Shown in pieces: positions 44,844 through 54,601 of a DNA stretch of 64,000 nucleotides; position 1 is the stretch's first letter, and each line of letters begins with the position of its first letter. A program made the translations under genes and the position numbers. The notes beneath the pieces were generated by a model, which saw only the letters and a list, made by a program, of their open reading frames with translations, made no database searches and was not told the origin of the DNA. Origin of the DNA: Anthracocystis setariae (Eukaryota > Basidiomycota > Ustilaginomycetes > Ustilaginales > Ustilaginaceae); assembly GCA_928724745.1 (NCBI GenBank), contig CAKMXJ010000015.1, positions 62,001 to 126,000 of the forward strand, read 5' to 3'.

Positions 44844-45767
44844 ATGAGGCAAACCAGCTTTTCGCTTGCGCACTTCGGAGACCAGTTCGAAGCGTGGTCA
44901 CGTTCGCCCGTTCACCCCACCTTGCTCCCCTTTGCTGTGCTTGCGCTCGTCCACGCGGTGCGAGTCAGTCATGCGACTCGACAAGTTGCCGGCAGTCACA
45001 CGTACCGTCTCAATGTATGGCAAGGCTTTCTGTTGAATCAGATCTTGATGTTCGGAGGTGTCGTTGTTTCCGGTATGCTGCTGGCGGTGCCTTCGCCGTT
45101 GTTGACTGCATGGCCGGTGGTGGTGCTCTATGGAGGAATGCATATCCTTCTCGACGTCACGCCGGCTGGGAAAGTTTTACTCGACGTTCAGGATAACGAG
45201 GTCGTGGGGATGCTGATGGACCTCACCTTTGCTCTGCTCGATGGCCTTCTCCGTGCCGAAGCCATCATCGACCTTGGCATCGAGCCGGTGGTCAAATACT
45301 CTTCGCGCGAGATGGCCACCTCTTTATTCGCCGCCATCTTCAACGCTGCTCTCATCGGAGGCGGGGTTCCACTGTTGATCGACCTGTTGAAGCTCGACTC
45401 TCCCAGGGGTGAGTGGGGTGTGCGCACGCCTGCCTGGGTCAAGGATCCATTGGCGGGTACAAGCGATTTGCTCAGCGCCGGTTTCATCGGGTTCGTCTAT
45501 CTCGCCATGAGCAGCCCATCATCCGTCGATTTCCCGCTGGTTGGTGCGACGATGAGCAACTTGGGGCTGGACCAGCTCAACACCAGAGACACACGCACAT
45601 TCTGCTCCCTGCTACTCGCAACCATCTTGCTCGCACAAACAGCACTCAGACTCTCAGCCCAGACCAAACCCACCACCCCCAAGCCCTTCGCAACCATCAG
45701 CGAAAAGACCTCATCCTCGAACGGCAACGCAAAAACTCGCAAATCCTCCTCAAAGAAGCACAAATAG
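44844..45767 (+). CDS. Multi-pass membrane protein, possibly TRIC-channel-like
   Basis: 307 residues from the ATG of MRQTSFSLAHFGDQ; upstream in-frame sequence starts only with GTG. About six or seven hydrophobic segments, including LLPFAVLALVHAV, LMFGGVVVSGMLLAV and VVLYGGMHILLDV. A basic Ser/Lys-rich cytosolic tail ends in KKHK, which resembles a KKxx-type ER-retrieval signal. The order S-P-x..FGG..LL..P..WP.. is reminiscent of TRIC cation channels, but the similarity is weak and only by eye. It converges with the TAPT1-family gene, with about 105 bp between stops. Confidence 0.7.
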   Translation: MRQTSFSLAHFGDQFEAWSRSPVHPTLLPFAVLALVHAVRVSHATRQVAGSHTYRLNVWQGFLLNQILMFGGVVVSGMLLAVPSPLLTAWPVVVLYGGMHILLDVTPAGKVLLDVQDNEVVGMLMDLTFALLDGLLRAEAIIDLGIEPVVKYSSREMATSLFAAIFNAALIGGGVPLLIDLLKLDSPRGEWGVRTPAWVKDPLAGTSDLLSAGFIGFVYLAMSSPSSVDFPLVGATMSNLGLDQLNTRDTRTFCSLLLATILLAQTALRLSAQTKPTTPKPFATISEKTSSSNGNAKTRKSSSKKHK

Positions 45768-45872
45768 AGCCCCGCATCCCCGCCCGCACTCTCGTTTCTT
45801 CGTCGAAAACAGACACACAAGCGAAACCAACTGTGACATTGAAAAAATTGCTGTCATTGAAGGCCGATTGGT

Positions 45873-48854
45873 CTACCAAATGCGTGAGCGCACCATATTG
45901 TATCGGCTGACCTCCATGAGCGACGTCTCCTTCTTCGCCTTGCCTCCTCCCCCATCTCCCTTGTCCTTCTTATCCTTCATCGCCGGCAGGACGTGAGTGC
46001 CGTCGAGTTTGATCTGAATCGCATCGTCGTCTGGCTTGTCGATAAACTGACCCAACGACTTATCGTAACTCCTCTCGTCCTTGCTCGTCCCGATGGTTGC
46101 CCTATCTCTCGAATTGAGACTCTCTTCATTCTCACGCTGGTGCATTGTTGCATACCGACGGCTTGCAAAGCTCACCAAATTCGTCCCGAGCAACAGCTTG
46201 ATGGCGACCAGGAACCCCCACGCAATGACGGCCAGCAACGCCCACGCCGACCCCCTAACGAATAGATCCAAAGCCCTAACCCACTCGTTGTTGATATCCA
46301 CCGCACCCAGCTTCCTCGCCACCGTACCGATCCAGCTCGACTCGCTGATCCTGGGACTGATCGGTGCAATGCATTCGTCAATATGGCTCGTATCCCCAAT
46401 CATCCCGATGATCTGCAAGATCAACCGTACCAACAGACACGCGAGTGGCAAAGCAGCGAATCCAAGTCGTCGGCTGATGATGGGACTCTGATCGACGAAA
46501 GTATGTTTGCGCGAACTCTCCTTGATGCCCGGTCCACCTACGACAAGGTCTCGACAAAGCACGTCCATGAATCTGCCGTACACTGCCGGTCGAATGTGGT
46601 TGAACTTGGTAATAAACGCATGTTTCAACCAATCCACAATGCACTCGCTCGCCAACACGATGCATACCGGCGTCAAGACCGTCTCGAGCAAACTTAGACT
46701 TGGGAACACCGTAAAGCTCGCCGGAAGCGGACTGCTGGATGGTTCGAGTGAGCCTCCTGAAAGCTCGATGAGGTTACGCAGCCCGATAGCAGAAAGCATG
46801 AGCGTAAGTTGAAAGCGTTCCACAATATCGGCGCACGTCATCTGGAAGACGTTTTCCTTTTCAAACTTCTTGAAGACACTCGACTTGATCTCGACGAACT
46901 GGTTGGAGAGCAGCAACGTGAGCAGAGCATTGTCGTACGAGTTGATGGCGACGTTGAGCGTCACAAGCTGATAGAATAGCACGAGCGTGTGCGCAAGCAC
47001 ATACGCCAGGCTGAGACAAAAGAAACTGATTGGCCTCAAGTACGGCTGTCTGCCGTTCTTGCGTCTGGCAAGCGTGCTGCGCGAGAAGAGAGAATCGAGC
47101 AAGTCCTGACCGAAACTGCAGCAGAGTCGATCGGCAATCTCGAGCACGTTGAAGATGACCGAAAGCTTGACCACATCTTGCCCACGTACCGAGTGGTACA
47201 TCTTACTGGCATCTGTAATGCGCGATAGGATCCAGCAGCTGAGTACGATGAGGAGCATCTTGAGGATATCGCATTTGTGCGAAGCATGCAAGTATCTCCT
47301 CTGCCCGCCGAGGATCCACCTTGCTAGATTCCCGATCCAAACCCACACGGCCACGAAGAACCGCAATGGCAAAATGGTAAAGGTATAGAGGAATGAGTCA
47401 AGACAGACGATGAACCCAAACATGATGATTTTCTCCATCCAGAACGGGATCGAGATAAAGTTGGTCACCCTCTCCCACTTCATCTCCTGCGAAACGTCAA
47501 AGTCGGTGGCCAGGACCTCCTCTTTGAGATAATCCCAAAGGCTGAAGGGAGTGCGGTCGGGGCGGACTGTGACAGCGGCACTATTGGGCTTGTGCTCCCT
47601 GTCCTGCTTGGCACCGGCCTCAGGCATGGATTCTTGGAGGTCAAAAGGAGGGAAAAGTTTTTGCTCATCGTGCACCATCGAGATGCTCAGCCTGGGAGTC
47701 ATGTAGGCCTCGGTCAATTCGTGCTCGCCCTCGATGATGATCGGCGAAGGCGCCAGGTTGTGCAGCGAAGGTGCTTCCCCGGGCATTGTCGATATTGGTT
47801 CTCCCGACCGAGTTGCACGTGCTGGAGTGGAAGGGCTCACTTCGCTCACAAACGAGGGACCCCTTGATGCATGCGGCGGCCGAGAGAAAGGCTCATCAGC
47901 CGGGCCGCTGATCGTCATGATCGGACTCTTGCCCATCTTGGTAGCGAGGGAAGTCGATCCAAAATTCAGTGCTTTGGGAGTCTGTGGACTTTGATGGTCG
48001 TAAGTAAACTTGTCATCGTCTGGCTGCTCGAGTTTCACCGTGATGGGACTCAGCCGCCTGTGTGCGGCATCGAGCTCCGTCCTTGCTTCATCTGCCTGAT
48101 CAAAGTCGTATCTTATCCCATTTGCCCAGCCGGTAGTATCTGCGCTATCCACAGCTTCGGCCGAGTGTGGTTGGTAATAAGATTCATGCTCTGGCGGAGG
48201 AGAGCCTGGATCGAACATAGAGCTGGATGGGCTTGCAGAAGTTTCTTGTCGCATGGTTGGAGTTGGGCTGAAGTCTTCGGATGACGGAGAAGATGCGAAG
48301 GAGGAGGACATGCCGGAGAGCAGCAATGCACGTCGGCTCTTGCGGTATTGTTGTGTTGCTTCGCGGTAGGAGCGACGATGCTGATTTGTTGTTTCCTCGT
48401 CATCGTCATCTGAAACATCTGATGCTGAATCGTCATAGGCTGAGCCCTGGTAGATGATGCTGCCATGCTCATCCATGAGGACATTATCTTCCTCATCTTC
48501 CCAGACGTCTTCATCGTCGTCGACAGAGGACTCCCTTGTCCTGCGAAACCAAGCACTGTGTACTGGGGAACTGCTTGTTGAGCGTGAACCGGAAGGCAGC
48601 TCGGCCTCGCTGCGCGCTACGTCGTCATTTCCATTGTGCATAAATTCACCATCTTGAGAGGCGACCTGGAGCGATGCTAGCTTGTGTGATGTGGGGAGGT
48701 CCAAGTTTTCGGTAGAAGCGGCTTGTCGCCTTAGAGTCTCTTGGCTAGCCCGGTTGGGGATATCACCGTTGCTAGGTTCAGTAGCAGCCGAGGAATGATC
48801 GTGTATGGAGTCGGACAGCAGCGGCTGCGAGCCACTCGTATGTTCTTGCTTCAT
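45873..48854 (-). CDS. TAPT1/EMP65 family ER membrane protein
   Basis: 993 residues from the ATG of MKQEHTSGSQPLL; the upstream open frame begins with TTG. The first half is a long disordered, Ser/Asp-rich region. The second half is the family membrane domain, opening with FSLWDYLKEEVLATDF and WERVTNFISIPF, then FTILPLRFFVAVWVW, RYLHASHKCDILKMLLI, VIFNVLEIADRLCCSFGQD and NQFVEIKSSVFKKFEKEN. These are the hallmark blocks of TAPT1/EMP65 proteins, which act in ER protein quality control in yeast and at cilia bases in animals. The cytosolic N-terminal extension is much longer than the animal protein's. Confidence 0.9.
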   Translation of the reverse strand: MKQEHTSGSQPLLSDSIHDHSSAATEPSNGDIPNRASQETLRRQAASTENLDLPTSHKLASLQVASQDGEFMHNGNDDVARSEAELPSGSRSTSSSPVHSAWFRRTRESSVDDDEDVWEDEEDNVLMDEHGSIIYQGSAYDDSASDVSDDDDEETTNQHRRSYREATQQYRKSRRALLLSGMSSSFASSPSSEDFSPTPTMRQETSASPSSSMFDPGSPPPEHESYYQPHSAEAVDSADTTGWANGIRYDFDQADEARTELDAAHRRLSPITVKLEQPDDDKFTYDHQSPQTPKALNFGSTSLATKMGKSPIMTISGPADEPFSRPPHASRGPSFVSEVSPSTPARATRSGEPISTMPGEAPSLHNLAPSPIIIEGEHELTEAYMTPRLSISMVHDEQKLFPPFDLQESMPEAGAKQDREHKPNSAAVTVRPDRTPFSLWDYLKEEVLATDFDVSQEMKWERVTNFISIPFWMEKIIMFGFIVCLDSFLYTFTILPLRFFVAVWVWIGNLARWILGGQRRYLHASHKCDILKMLLIVLSCWILSRITDASKMYHSVRGQDVVKLSVIFNVLEIADRLCCSFGQDLLDSLFSRSTLARRKNGRQPYLRPISFFCLSLAYVLAHTLVLFYQLVTLNVAINSYDNALLTLLLSNQFVEIKSSVFKKFEKENVFQMTCADIVERFQLTLMLSAIGLRNLIELSGGSLEPSSSPLPASFTVFPSLSLLETVLTPVCIVLASECIVDWLKHAFITKFNHIRPAVYGRFMDVLCRDLVVGGPGIKESSRKHTFVDQSPIISRRLGFAALPLACLLVRLILQIIGMIGDTSHIDECIAPISPRISESSWIGTVARKLGAVDINNEWVRALDLFVRGSAWALLAVIAWGFLVAIKLLLGTNLVSFASRRYATMHQRENEESLNSRDRATIGTSKDERSYDKSLGQFIDKPDDDAIQIKLDGTHVLPAMKDKKDKGDGGGGKAKKETSLMEVSRYNMVRSRIW

Positions 48855-49165
48855 GCGTGTAAGGACATGTGTAAGTGAATGGGCGGATGATGGTGGCACC
48901 GCAGCGATTAGTATGATGTGGATGAGTGTCAAAAGACGTTGCGATTGAAACGGACCCTTTCTTTTGCGTGGTCAAATGATGGATTTTGTGGAGGAATAAA
49001 TCATTTATTTTTTGGTCGATCCGTGCAATTCACCGCAAATCGGTGTCTTTTTACTCGTTATCTCCAATCTTCTCAACTTGTCCTTGCACCACTGCAACAC
49101 AGAGAACAAGGCGCTGCTCGAGCACAGCCCAAGCTTGCCCTCCGTCCGCGTTCAGTGCCAGCAAG
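48855..49165. promoter_or_regulatory. Shared divergent promoter region
   Basis: A 311-bp stretch between the head-to-head starts of the TAPT1-family gene and the methyltransferase gene. No clear TATA box; it presumably carries both promoters. Confidence 0.5.
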
Positions 49166-50533
49166 ATGATGGATCAGGACGAAGAAGAGCAGCGTCAAGA
49201 GCGTCTTCATTTTGCCAACGTCCTCAAAGCCTTTGATGACTATCTGCCTTACTGTCTTTCCACGAACGATGCACGACGTCGGTCCTACTTTTCCCTTCCA
49301 CGAGCGCATCAATCCTTGCTGGCTGATCTTGGACAGCTTCTGCCGCTTCCGGACCTCCAAGATGAGCCCGAAACCTCACCACCACAGTCACGAGGATTCA
49401 AGTCGAGGTTGGACGAGATCGACGATCGTATTCGACGCAACGCCGACTTGCTCACCCTGATCGCTGACGAGTCGCGCGGCTTTCTCGGGCCGCTAGAGGA
49501 TGAAGAAAACACCGAAGAACCGCAACAATCTGAAGCCAGTCAAGCAAGCAGCAGTAGCAGCACTCCCAATGGCAAGCCCCTGACGACCAAAGGTGGTCGC
49601 AAACGAAGAAAAATCTCAGGACACGAGATCGACAAAATCCAAAGCACGCTCAAACAGTTTGTCCGTGATTGGGGCCACGAAGGCGAACCAGAGCGGTCCG
49701 CCGTGTATGGACCACTCATGGAAGCTGTGGCAGAACGGTACGGCAAGATCCCATTGCCAGATCGCGGCCATGTGCGCATCCTGGTTCCCGGTGCCGGTCT
49801 CGGTCGTTTAGCATGGGAATATGCCGCCCAAGGATACAGCTGCCAAGGCAACGAGTTCAGCTTCTACATGCTCCTGGCATCTCACTATATTCTCAACAAG
49901 TCGGGTCGAGTGGGCCAACATACCATTTACCCGTTTGTCCACTCTTCAAGCAACTGGAGAACTGCAAGCGATATGCTTCGCCCCATCCGCATTCCCGATG
50001 TGCTGCCTAGCTCTCTTCCGCAGACGAGCGATTTCAGCATGGTTGCAGGCGAGTTCTGCGAAGTGTACTCCAAGCCGGAGGAGCAAAAAGCGTGGCATGT
50101 GGTTGCGACTTGCTTTTTCATCGATACGGCCAAAAACGTGATCCGATATCTGGAAACGTTGAATCACCTTTTGCCGATTGGTGGACACTGGATCAACGCG
50201 GGTCCGTTGCTGTGGCACTTTGAAAACTCTGGTAACTCAAGAGGCGGAGGCGTAGATGGCTTAAGCATCGAGCTTACCCTGGACGAATTGATTCAACTTT
50301 TGCCCAAGCTGGGCTTTGAACTCGAGGTAAGTGGAATGCAGCCGTTCCATGGCCAGAAACGCGAGTTTGATGCTGACCGTACCTTCCTTTCTTGTATCAT
50401 TGTGCAGGAGCGCCGACAATTGCCACCGACGCCCTACACTGGCATGCTGGTTGGCATGCTACAATACCATTATCATCCGGAATTCTTCGTTTGCCGCAAA
50501 GTGCGAGACGTTGAGCCCGCACCTGCCGTGTAA
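49166..50533 (+). CDS. Carnosine N-methyltransferase-like protein (N2227 family)
   Basis: SAM-dependent methyltransferase family whose animal members methylate carnosine; the fungal substrate is not established by sequence. The start is MMDQDEEEQR. SAM motif I is VRILVPGAGLGRLAWEYA at about 203-220, followed by GNEFSFYMLLASHYILN, MVAGEFCEVY, VVATCFFIDTAKN and HWINAGPLLWHF, all family blocks. An 81-nt intron (50327-50407: GTAAGT donor, GCTGAC branch-like site, TGTGCAG acceptor) is inferred near the 3' end. Splicing joins ELE to ERRQLPPTPYTGM, giving 428 residues; reading through gives 455. The intron is a multiple of three and open, so both forms are possible. Confidence 0.88.
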   Translation: MMDQDEEEQRQERLHFANVLKAFDDYLPYCLSTNDARRRSYFSLPRAHQSLLADLGQLLPLPDLQDEPETSPPQSRGFKSRLDEIDDRIRRNADLLTLIADESRGFLGPLEDEENTEEPQQSEASQASSSSSTPNGKPLTTKGGRKRRKISGHEIDKIQSTLKQFVRDWGHEGEPERSAVYGPLMEAVAERYGKIPLPDRGHVRILVPGAGLGRLAWEYAAQGYSCQGNEFSFYMLLASHYILNKSGRVGQHTIYPFVHSSSNWRTASDMLRPIRIPDVLPSSLPQTSDFSMVAGEFCEVYSKPEEQKAWHVVATCFFIDTAKNVIRYLETLNHLLPIGGHWINAGPLLWHFENSGNSRGGGVDGLSIELTLDELIQLLPKLGFELEVSGMQPFHGQKREFDADRTFLSCIIVQERRQLPPTPYTGMLVGMLQYHYHPEFFVCRKVRDVEPAPAV

Positions 50534-50664
50534 CGAGGTTCATCAATCCAAAGCGCAGATTGGTGCCGCAGTCGTGATGGGATCGGGATGAGCGAGGCAA
50601 TCGAGATGATTCATTTTCAAGTTGCTCGTTTTGAGATTACAAGATTGGTTTCAGGTGAGCCGAG

Positions 50665-51285
50665 TTAGACGCGAGCCTTTGCGTCGGTCTGAGCAGCCTT
50701 GAAGCGCTCCTCGGCCTCCTTGAAGTTGATGACGGACCAGATGTTCTTAAAGTAGTCGGCCTTGACGTTCTTGTACTGGAGGTAGAAGGCGTGCTCCCAG
50801 GCGTCGACACCGATGATGGGGTGGTGCGAGATCAGAGGGTCCTGGTCCTTGGTGGTAACCACCTCAAGCTTGGAGTTCTTGGGATTGAAACCGAGCCAGC
50901 CCCAGCCGGAACCCTGGATGGTGGCGATGGTAGCGTTGAAGCTAGCCTTGAGGTTGTCGAGCGAGCCAAAGTCACGCTCGATGGCCTGCTTAAGGGGACC
51001 GTCATGGAGCTGTCCACCACCCTCGTTGGAAGGGGCGAGGTTCTTCCAGAAGAGCGAGTGATTAATGTGACCTCCACCGTTGAACTTGATGGCGGACTGG
51101 AGCTCGATCTGCTTGCGAACGTCGTTGCTCGAGATGGCAGAGTTGTAAGCCTTGATGGCGTTGTTGAGGTTGGTGACGTACAGCTGGTGGTGCTTGGTGT
51201 GGTGGATGGTCATGATCTCCTCGGAGATGGCGGGCTCAAGGGCACCGTAGGCGTAAGGAAGCTGAGGAAGAGTGTGCTCGGACAT
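50665..51285 (-). CDS. Manganese superoxide dismutase without transit peptide
   Basis: Dismutates superoxide to oxygen and peroxide. 206 residues from the ATG of [14 protein letters not shown]; the in-frame upstream extension starts with TTG and is not needed. Metal ligands appear as His28, His76, Asp161 and His165, with the signature DAWEHAFY. Gln124 in the [10 protein letters not shown] block is the Mn-type outer-sphere residue. The mature-enzyme sequence begins within five residues of Met, so there is no room for a mitochondrial presequence and a cytosolic enzyme is likely. The C-terminus (KARV) is not a clear PTS1. No intron. Confidence 0.93.
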   Translation of the reverse strand: MSEHTLPQLPYAYGALEPAISEEIMTIHHTKHHQLYVTNLNNAIKAYNSAISSNDVRKQIELQSAIKFNGGGHINHSLFWKNLAPSNEGGGQLHDGPLKQAIERDFGSLDNLKASFNATIATIQGSGWGWLGFNPKNSKLEVVTTKDQDPLISHHPIIGVDAWEHAFYLQYKNVKADYFKNIWSVINFKEAEERFKAAQTDAKARV

Positions 51286-51632
51286 GTTGGCTAGATTGTT
51301 GTGTGATGTGGCAAGTGTGGTAGGGAAGCAAGCGGCGGCCAACGTGCGTTTATATATTCGGAAGAGCTCAACGGACTGAGCCGACTGAGCGTTTTGTGGA
51401 GAGAGAGAGAGCGCGGACGGGGCGCATCGGCTGTAACGACAAATAATTGGGATTCTGGCGCCTTCTGTGGTCGATCAGTTGCAATTTCACACACTTGAAA
51501 GTTACGCCATCTTGTGGTGATTGGTCCGTGCTCGCTTCTCACTTCGGATTTACTCAAATGGAGGAGCCACCTTGTTTCTCACTTGACACTGTAGAAGTCA
51601 TCTACGCAACAGCCTAGCATTTGCTTATCCAA
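51286..51632. other. SOD promoter region and spacer before tRNA
   Basis: TATATATT at about 51351-51357 (TATA-like for the minus-strand SOD gene) and a short GA/CT run at about 51399-51412. No gene. Confidence 0.55.
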
Positions 51633-51741
51633 GCATTGATAGTGTAGGGGTATCATGAGTCGTTGCCACACTCATCTTCTCATAGCAGAAGTGACCTGAA
51701 CCGATTTCGACTCGACCGGGGTTCGAGTCCCCGTCAATGCA
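51633..51741 (+). tRNA. tRNA-Gly (anticodon GCC) with intron
   Basis: The acceptor stem GCATTGA pairs with TCAATGC, plus discriminator A. The T arm is CGGGG-TTCGAGT-CCCCG. The anticodon stem AGTCG pairs with CGACT and the loop TTGCCA carries GCC at 51665-51667. An intron of about 35 nt follows the anticodon. A TTTTTT terminator follows at about 51745. Isotype identity comes from the anticodon. Confidence 0.88.
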
Positions 51742-52074
51742 TATCTTTTTTGATCCACCCACAGTAAATTCAAGCATTATGGGTTCGCAATTTGTGAGCT
51801 TTTTTTTTTTTGCAAAAGTCAGGCTTCGGCTGCTGGCTGTAATGCAAAGTGTAAGGGGACGTGCGCGATGCAGCCTCCACTCTGCCGAAATCTGACAGCC
51901 AAAAAGGGGCGAAAATCGGTCATTTTCACCTTTTCTTGGCATGCCATCATCATCATCATCATCATCATCTTCATCAGCATCGGCATCGGCACGAATGCAA
52001 GCCATAGCGGACGAGACTAACTAAGGTTTGGGTTGCAATCGAAAGTGTATACAATCAAATCAGTAAGTCGAGAG

Positions 52075-52156
<82 letters not shown>

Positions 52157-52457
52157 ACGCTGATTACTTGCGTCTGCAGCTACAGCCTGATCGGAGCGCA
52201 GAATTGGGACGATACGATAGCGAGCAAAATAGATTCGCCGGTTGTCCACCGTCATACGCGGTTGCTGCCTTGGTCTGTTCCACTTTCTCTTGGTTCACCA
52301 TCCACCACCAGCTGCGATCCCGTCGCTTGCCAAGTCGAACCTTTCCTACAGCCATCTCACCTTGGCATCCCTGCATACATCCACATAGATCCCTACCAAG
52401 ACCCAAGGCGCAAAGCTTTCGAACTTGCTTGGACGGTGGCAGTGCATCCACATCAAG
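51742..52457. other. Intergenic with microsatellites
   Basis: Holds an ATC run at about 51946-51972 and a (GA)n tract of about 75 bp at 52078-52152. The remainder is the leader region of the carrier gene; no gene recognised. Confidence 0.6.
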
Positions 52458-54410
52458 ATGAGGCATGCCTTGCTTCTCCCCACCGCCTCCTATCTCGATC
52501 ATGGTCAGTCGAGCGCTCCCATCTTGAGCCTCATCAAGGTCACTGCATCCTCCATCCTCGAAGTTGTCATTCTCTCCTCGGTCGGCTACATCCTCGCACG
52601 AAGAGGCATCATCGATAAACGAACCCAGACCAAGATCAACAAGCTCAATGTCTCCTTCTTCACCCCAGCGCTACTTTTCTCCAAAGTCGCCTTTACCCTC
52701 AATCCCGCACGACTCGCAGAGCTCATCATCGTGCCTCTTGGTTTCGTCATCGTCACACTCGTATCCACCCTAAGTGCGCTCGTGCTCGCTTGGGCCGCTG
52801 GCCTCTCCAAACCGCATCGCAATTTTGCCATCGCATGCGCCATCTCTCCCAACTCCAACTCGCTCCCCGTGGCGCTCATGCAGTCCCTCGTAGTCACCGT
52901 CCCTCAGCTTCACTGGGATGAACAAGGCGAACCCGAAGATACCGTCGACGGCATGCTCGGTCGAGCCTTGACCTATCTCGTCCTATTCAGCACTTTGGGT
53001 ATGTTCCTTCGATGGAGTGTCGGCGCCAAGCTGCTTAGCACTGTCGAGGAATCTCCCGAGATCGATCCTGACAACCATCACACTCAGCCCTCTTCGCCCA
53101 TCACGTCTGCCAATGCCCATGCCGATGCCGATGCCGACGTCGGTCGTAGCCGTCCCTCGATCACGCTTCGCAGACCTACCGGCGAGCGTCGTACCTCGCG
53201 CTCGCGCTCCGGCCCACCCGCCTGGGCTCGAAGCTTCCCCAACTCTCCCGATGTCAGCACCACCAACTTTGGCGCAGCCCGTGGCGACGACGGTCACGAC
53301 TCGGACGTCGAAGACGAGCCCTTGGAGCCGTACGAAGACGAAGGCCAAATCACTCTGCCAGGTGCTAGCAACTCGCGCGAGAACCGATCGTGCGGCAAGA
53401 TCATCTCTACCACCACGCGCAAGTTGTGGCACAACCTTGTGCTACGACCGCTGTATGCGATCCAAGGGTTTATGACTGCTCCACTCTATGCGGCGTTGAT
53501 TTCGTTGATCGTTGCCGTAATCCCTCCGCTGCAAAAGTTTGTCGACTCACTCGAGCCGTTGGTAGGAGCGCTCGAGACCGCGGGTGCGTGCAGTATTCCA
53601 CTCACCATGGTGGTGCTTGGGGCGTACTTTGTAGCCGATGCTGAAGCGGTGAGGAAAGCGAGCGGGTCGATTCCGAAAGCCGTGCCGCCGTCTGCGCCCG
53701 CAGGCGACGCAAGTACGTCAGCTACGGGGCCTCAACCCACAGCTCCGGAGACCAATGCCGACCAAGTGGACGATCCGTGGCGTAGGGCCTCGATTGAGTC
53801 GAATGATGCAACGCTTGTTCAGGGCAAAGGCAGCAAGCGAACGGGGTTGGGGTCGTGGATGGGTAAGAATCCGTGGAACTCGAACGGGTCTTCATCCTCG
53901 CATGCGGGATCGGATTTGGAAGATGCACGCTTTACCGATGAGCCCGGTTCGTATTCCAACTCACCGTTGCCGAGTCCGCTGCCGAGGGATCAGGCTGAAG
54001 TGAATGCGGATTTGAATTCGCGCAACTCGGCGGGGCGGTTCCAGAATGCGTTGGCCAAACAATCGTCCGCTTCGAATATGGAGGGGAGGACCATCGCGGT
54101 GGCCATTTCGTCACGCATGATTTTGACGCCGTTGATCCTGTTGCCGTTTGTGGCGTGGTATGCTATGGCGACGGCGAGCAATGTGATGGACGATCCTGTG
54201 TTTGTCGCTTGCGCCTGTCTCATCATCGGCAGTCCACCAGCCTTGACATTGGCTCAAATCACAAGTCAAAGCGCCAACGGCAATGCTGCGTTGGAAAGAT
54301 TGATCAGCAAGACCATCTTCACCGCATACACCTTCCTGGCAGCTCCAACAACGATCCTGCTCGTACTGTCCGCGTTGATCATCACCGAAAACGATCAAAA
54401 TAAAGGCTAA
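52458..54410 (+). CDS. Auxin-efflux-carrier/PIN-like (AEC) family membrane transporter
   Basis: 650 residues from the ATG of MRHALLLPTA; an upstream open stretch starts only at TTG. The N-terminal five-helix bundle includes ILEVVILSSVGYILARRGI, KLNVSFFTPALLFSKVAFTL and AISPNSNSLPVALMQSL, the family's discontinuous helix with a substrate-site NSNS motif. Long hydrophilic, phospho-site-rich loops (about 190-300 and 410-540) separate this from the C-terminal bundle with RMILTPLILLPFVAWYAMA and GSPPALTLAQIT. This is the layout of fungal ER or plasma-membrane AEC proteins related to yeast YLR152C/YNL095C types. Substrate unknown. Confidence 0.87.
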   Translation: MRHALLLPTASYLDHGQSSAPILSLIKVTASSILEVVILSSVGYILARRGIIDKRTQTKINKLNVSFFTPALLFSKVAFTLNPARLAELIIVPLGFVIVTLVSTLSALVLAWAAGLSKPHRNFAIACAISPNSNSLPVALMQSLVVTVPQLHWDEQGEPEDTVDGMLGRALTYLVLFSTLGMFLRWSVGAKLLSTVEESPEIDPDNHHTQPSSPITSANAHADADADVGRSRPSITLRRPTGERRTSRSRSGPPAWARSFPNSPDVSTTNFGAARGDDGHDSDVEDEPLEPYEDEGQITLPGASNSRENRSCGKIISTTTRKLWHNLVLRPLYAIQGFMTAPLYAALISLIVAVIPPLQKFVDSLEPLVGALETAGACSIPLTMVVLGAYFVADAEAVRKASGSIPKAVPPSAPAGDASTSATGPQPTAPETNADQVDDPWRRASIESNDATLVQGKGSKRTGLGSWMGKNPWNSNGSSSSHAGSDLEDARFTDEPGSYSNSPLPSPLPRDQAEVNADLNSRNSAGRFQNALAKQSSASNMEGRTIAVAISSRMILTPLILLPFVAWYAMATASNVMDDPVFVACACLIIGSPPALTLAQITSQSANGNAALERLISKTIFTAYTFLAAPTTILLVLSALIITENDQNKG

Positions 54411-54601
54411 ATCGCCAACCAAGCACAAGTCGAAGCCTGCCGCAGTCCACAAGTGTAGCCTCGATTTGGGGGGTTTCGACATGGAGAATTTGAATCTATG
54501 CTCTAAGTTATTCTTTTTTTTGTTTTGTTTTGTTTGAGTACAGCGCGTGTGCGTGCGTGAGGCTCTAAAGAAGGGGGATCGGGGAAGAGAGAAAAAAGAG
54601 G

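Noticed and set aside
52078..52152. Arg-Glu-rich peptide encoded by the GA tract
   Set aside because: Pure dinucleotide repeat translated in all frames; no gene evidence.
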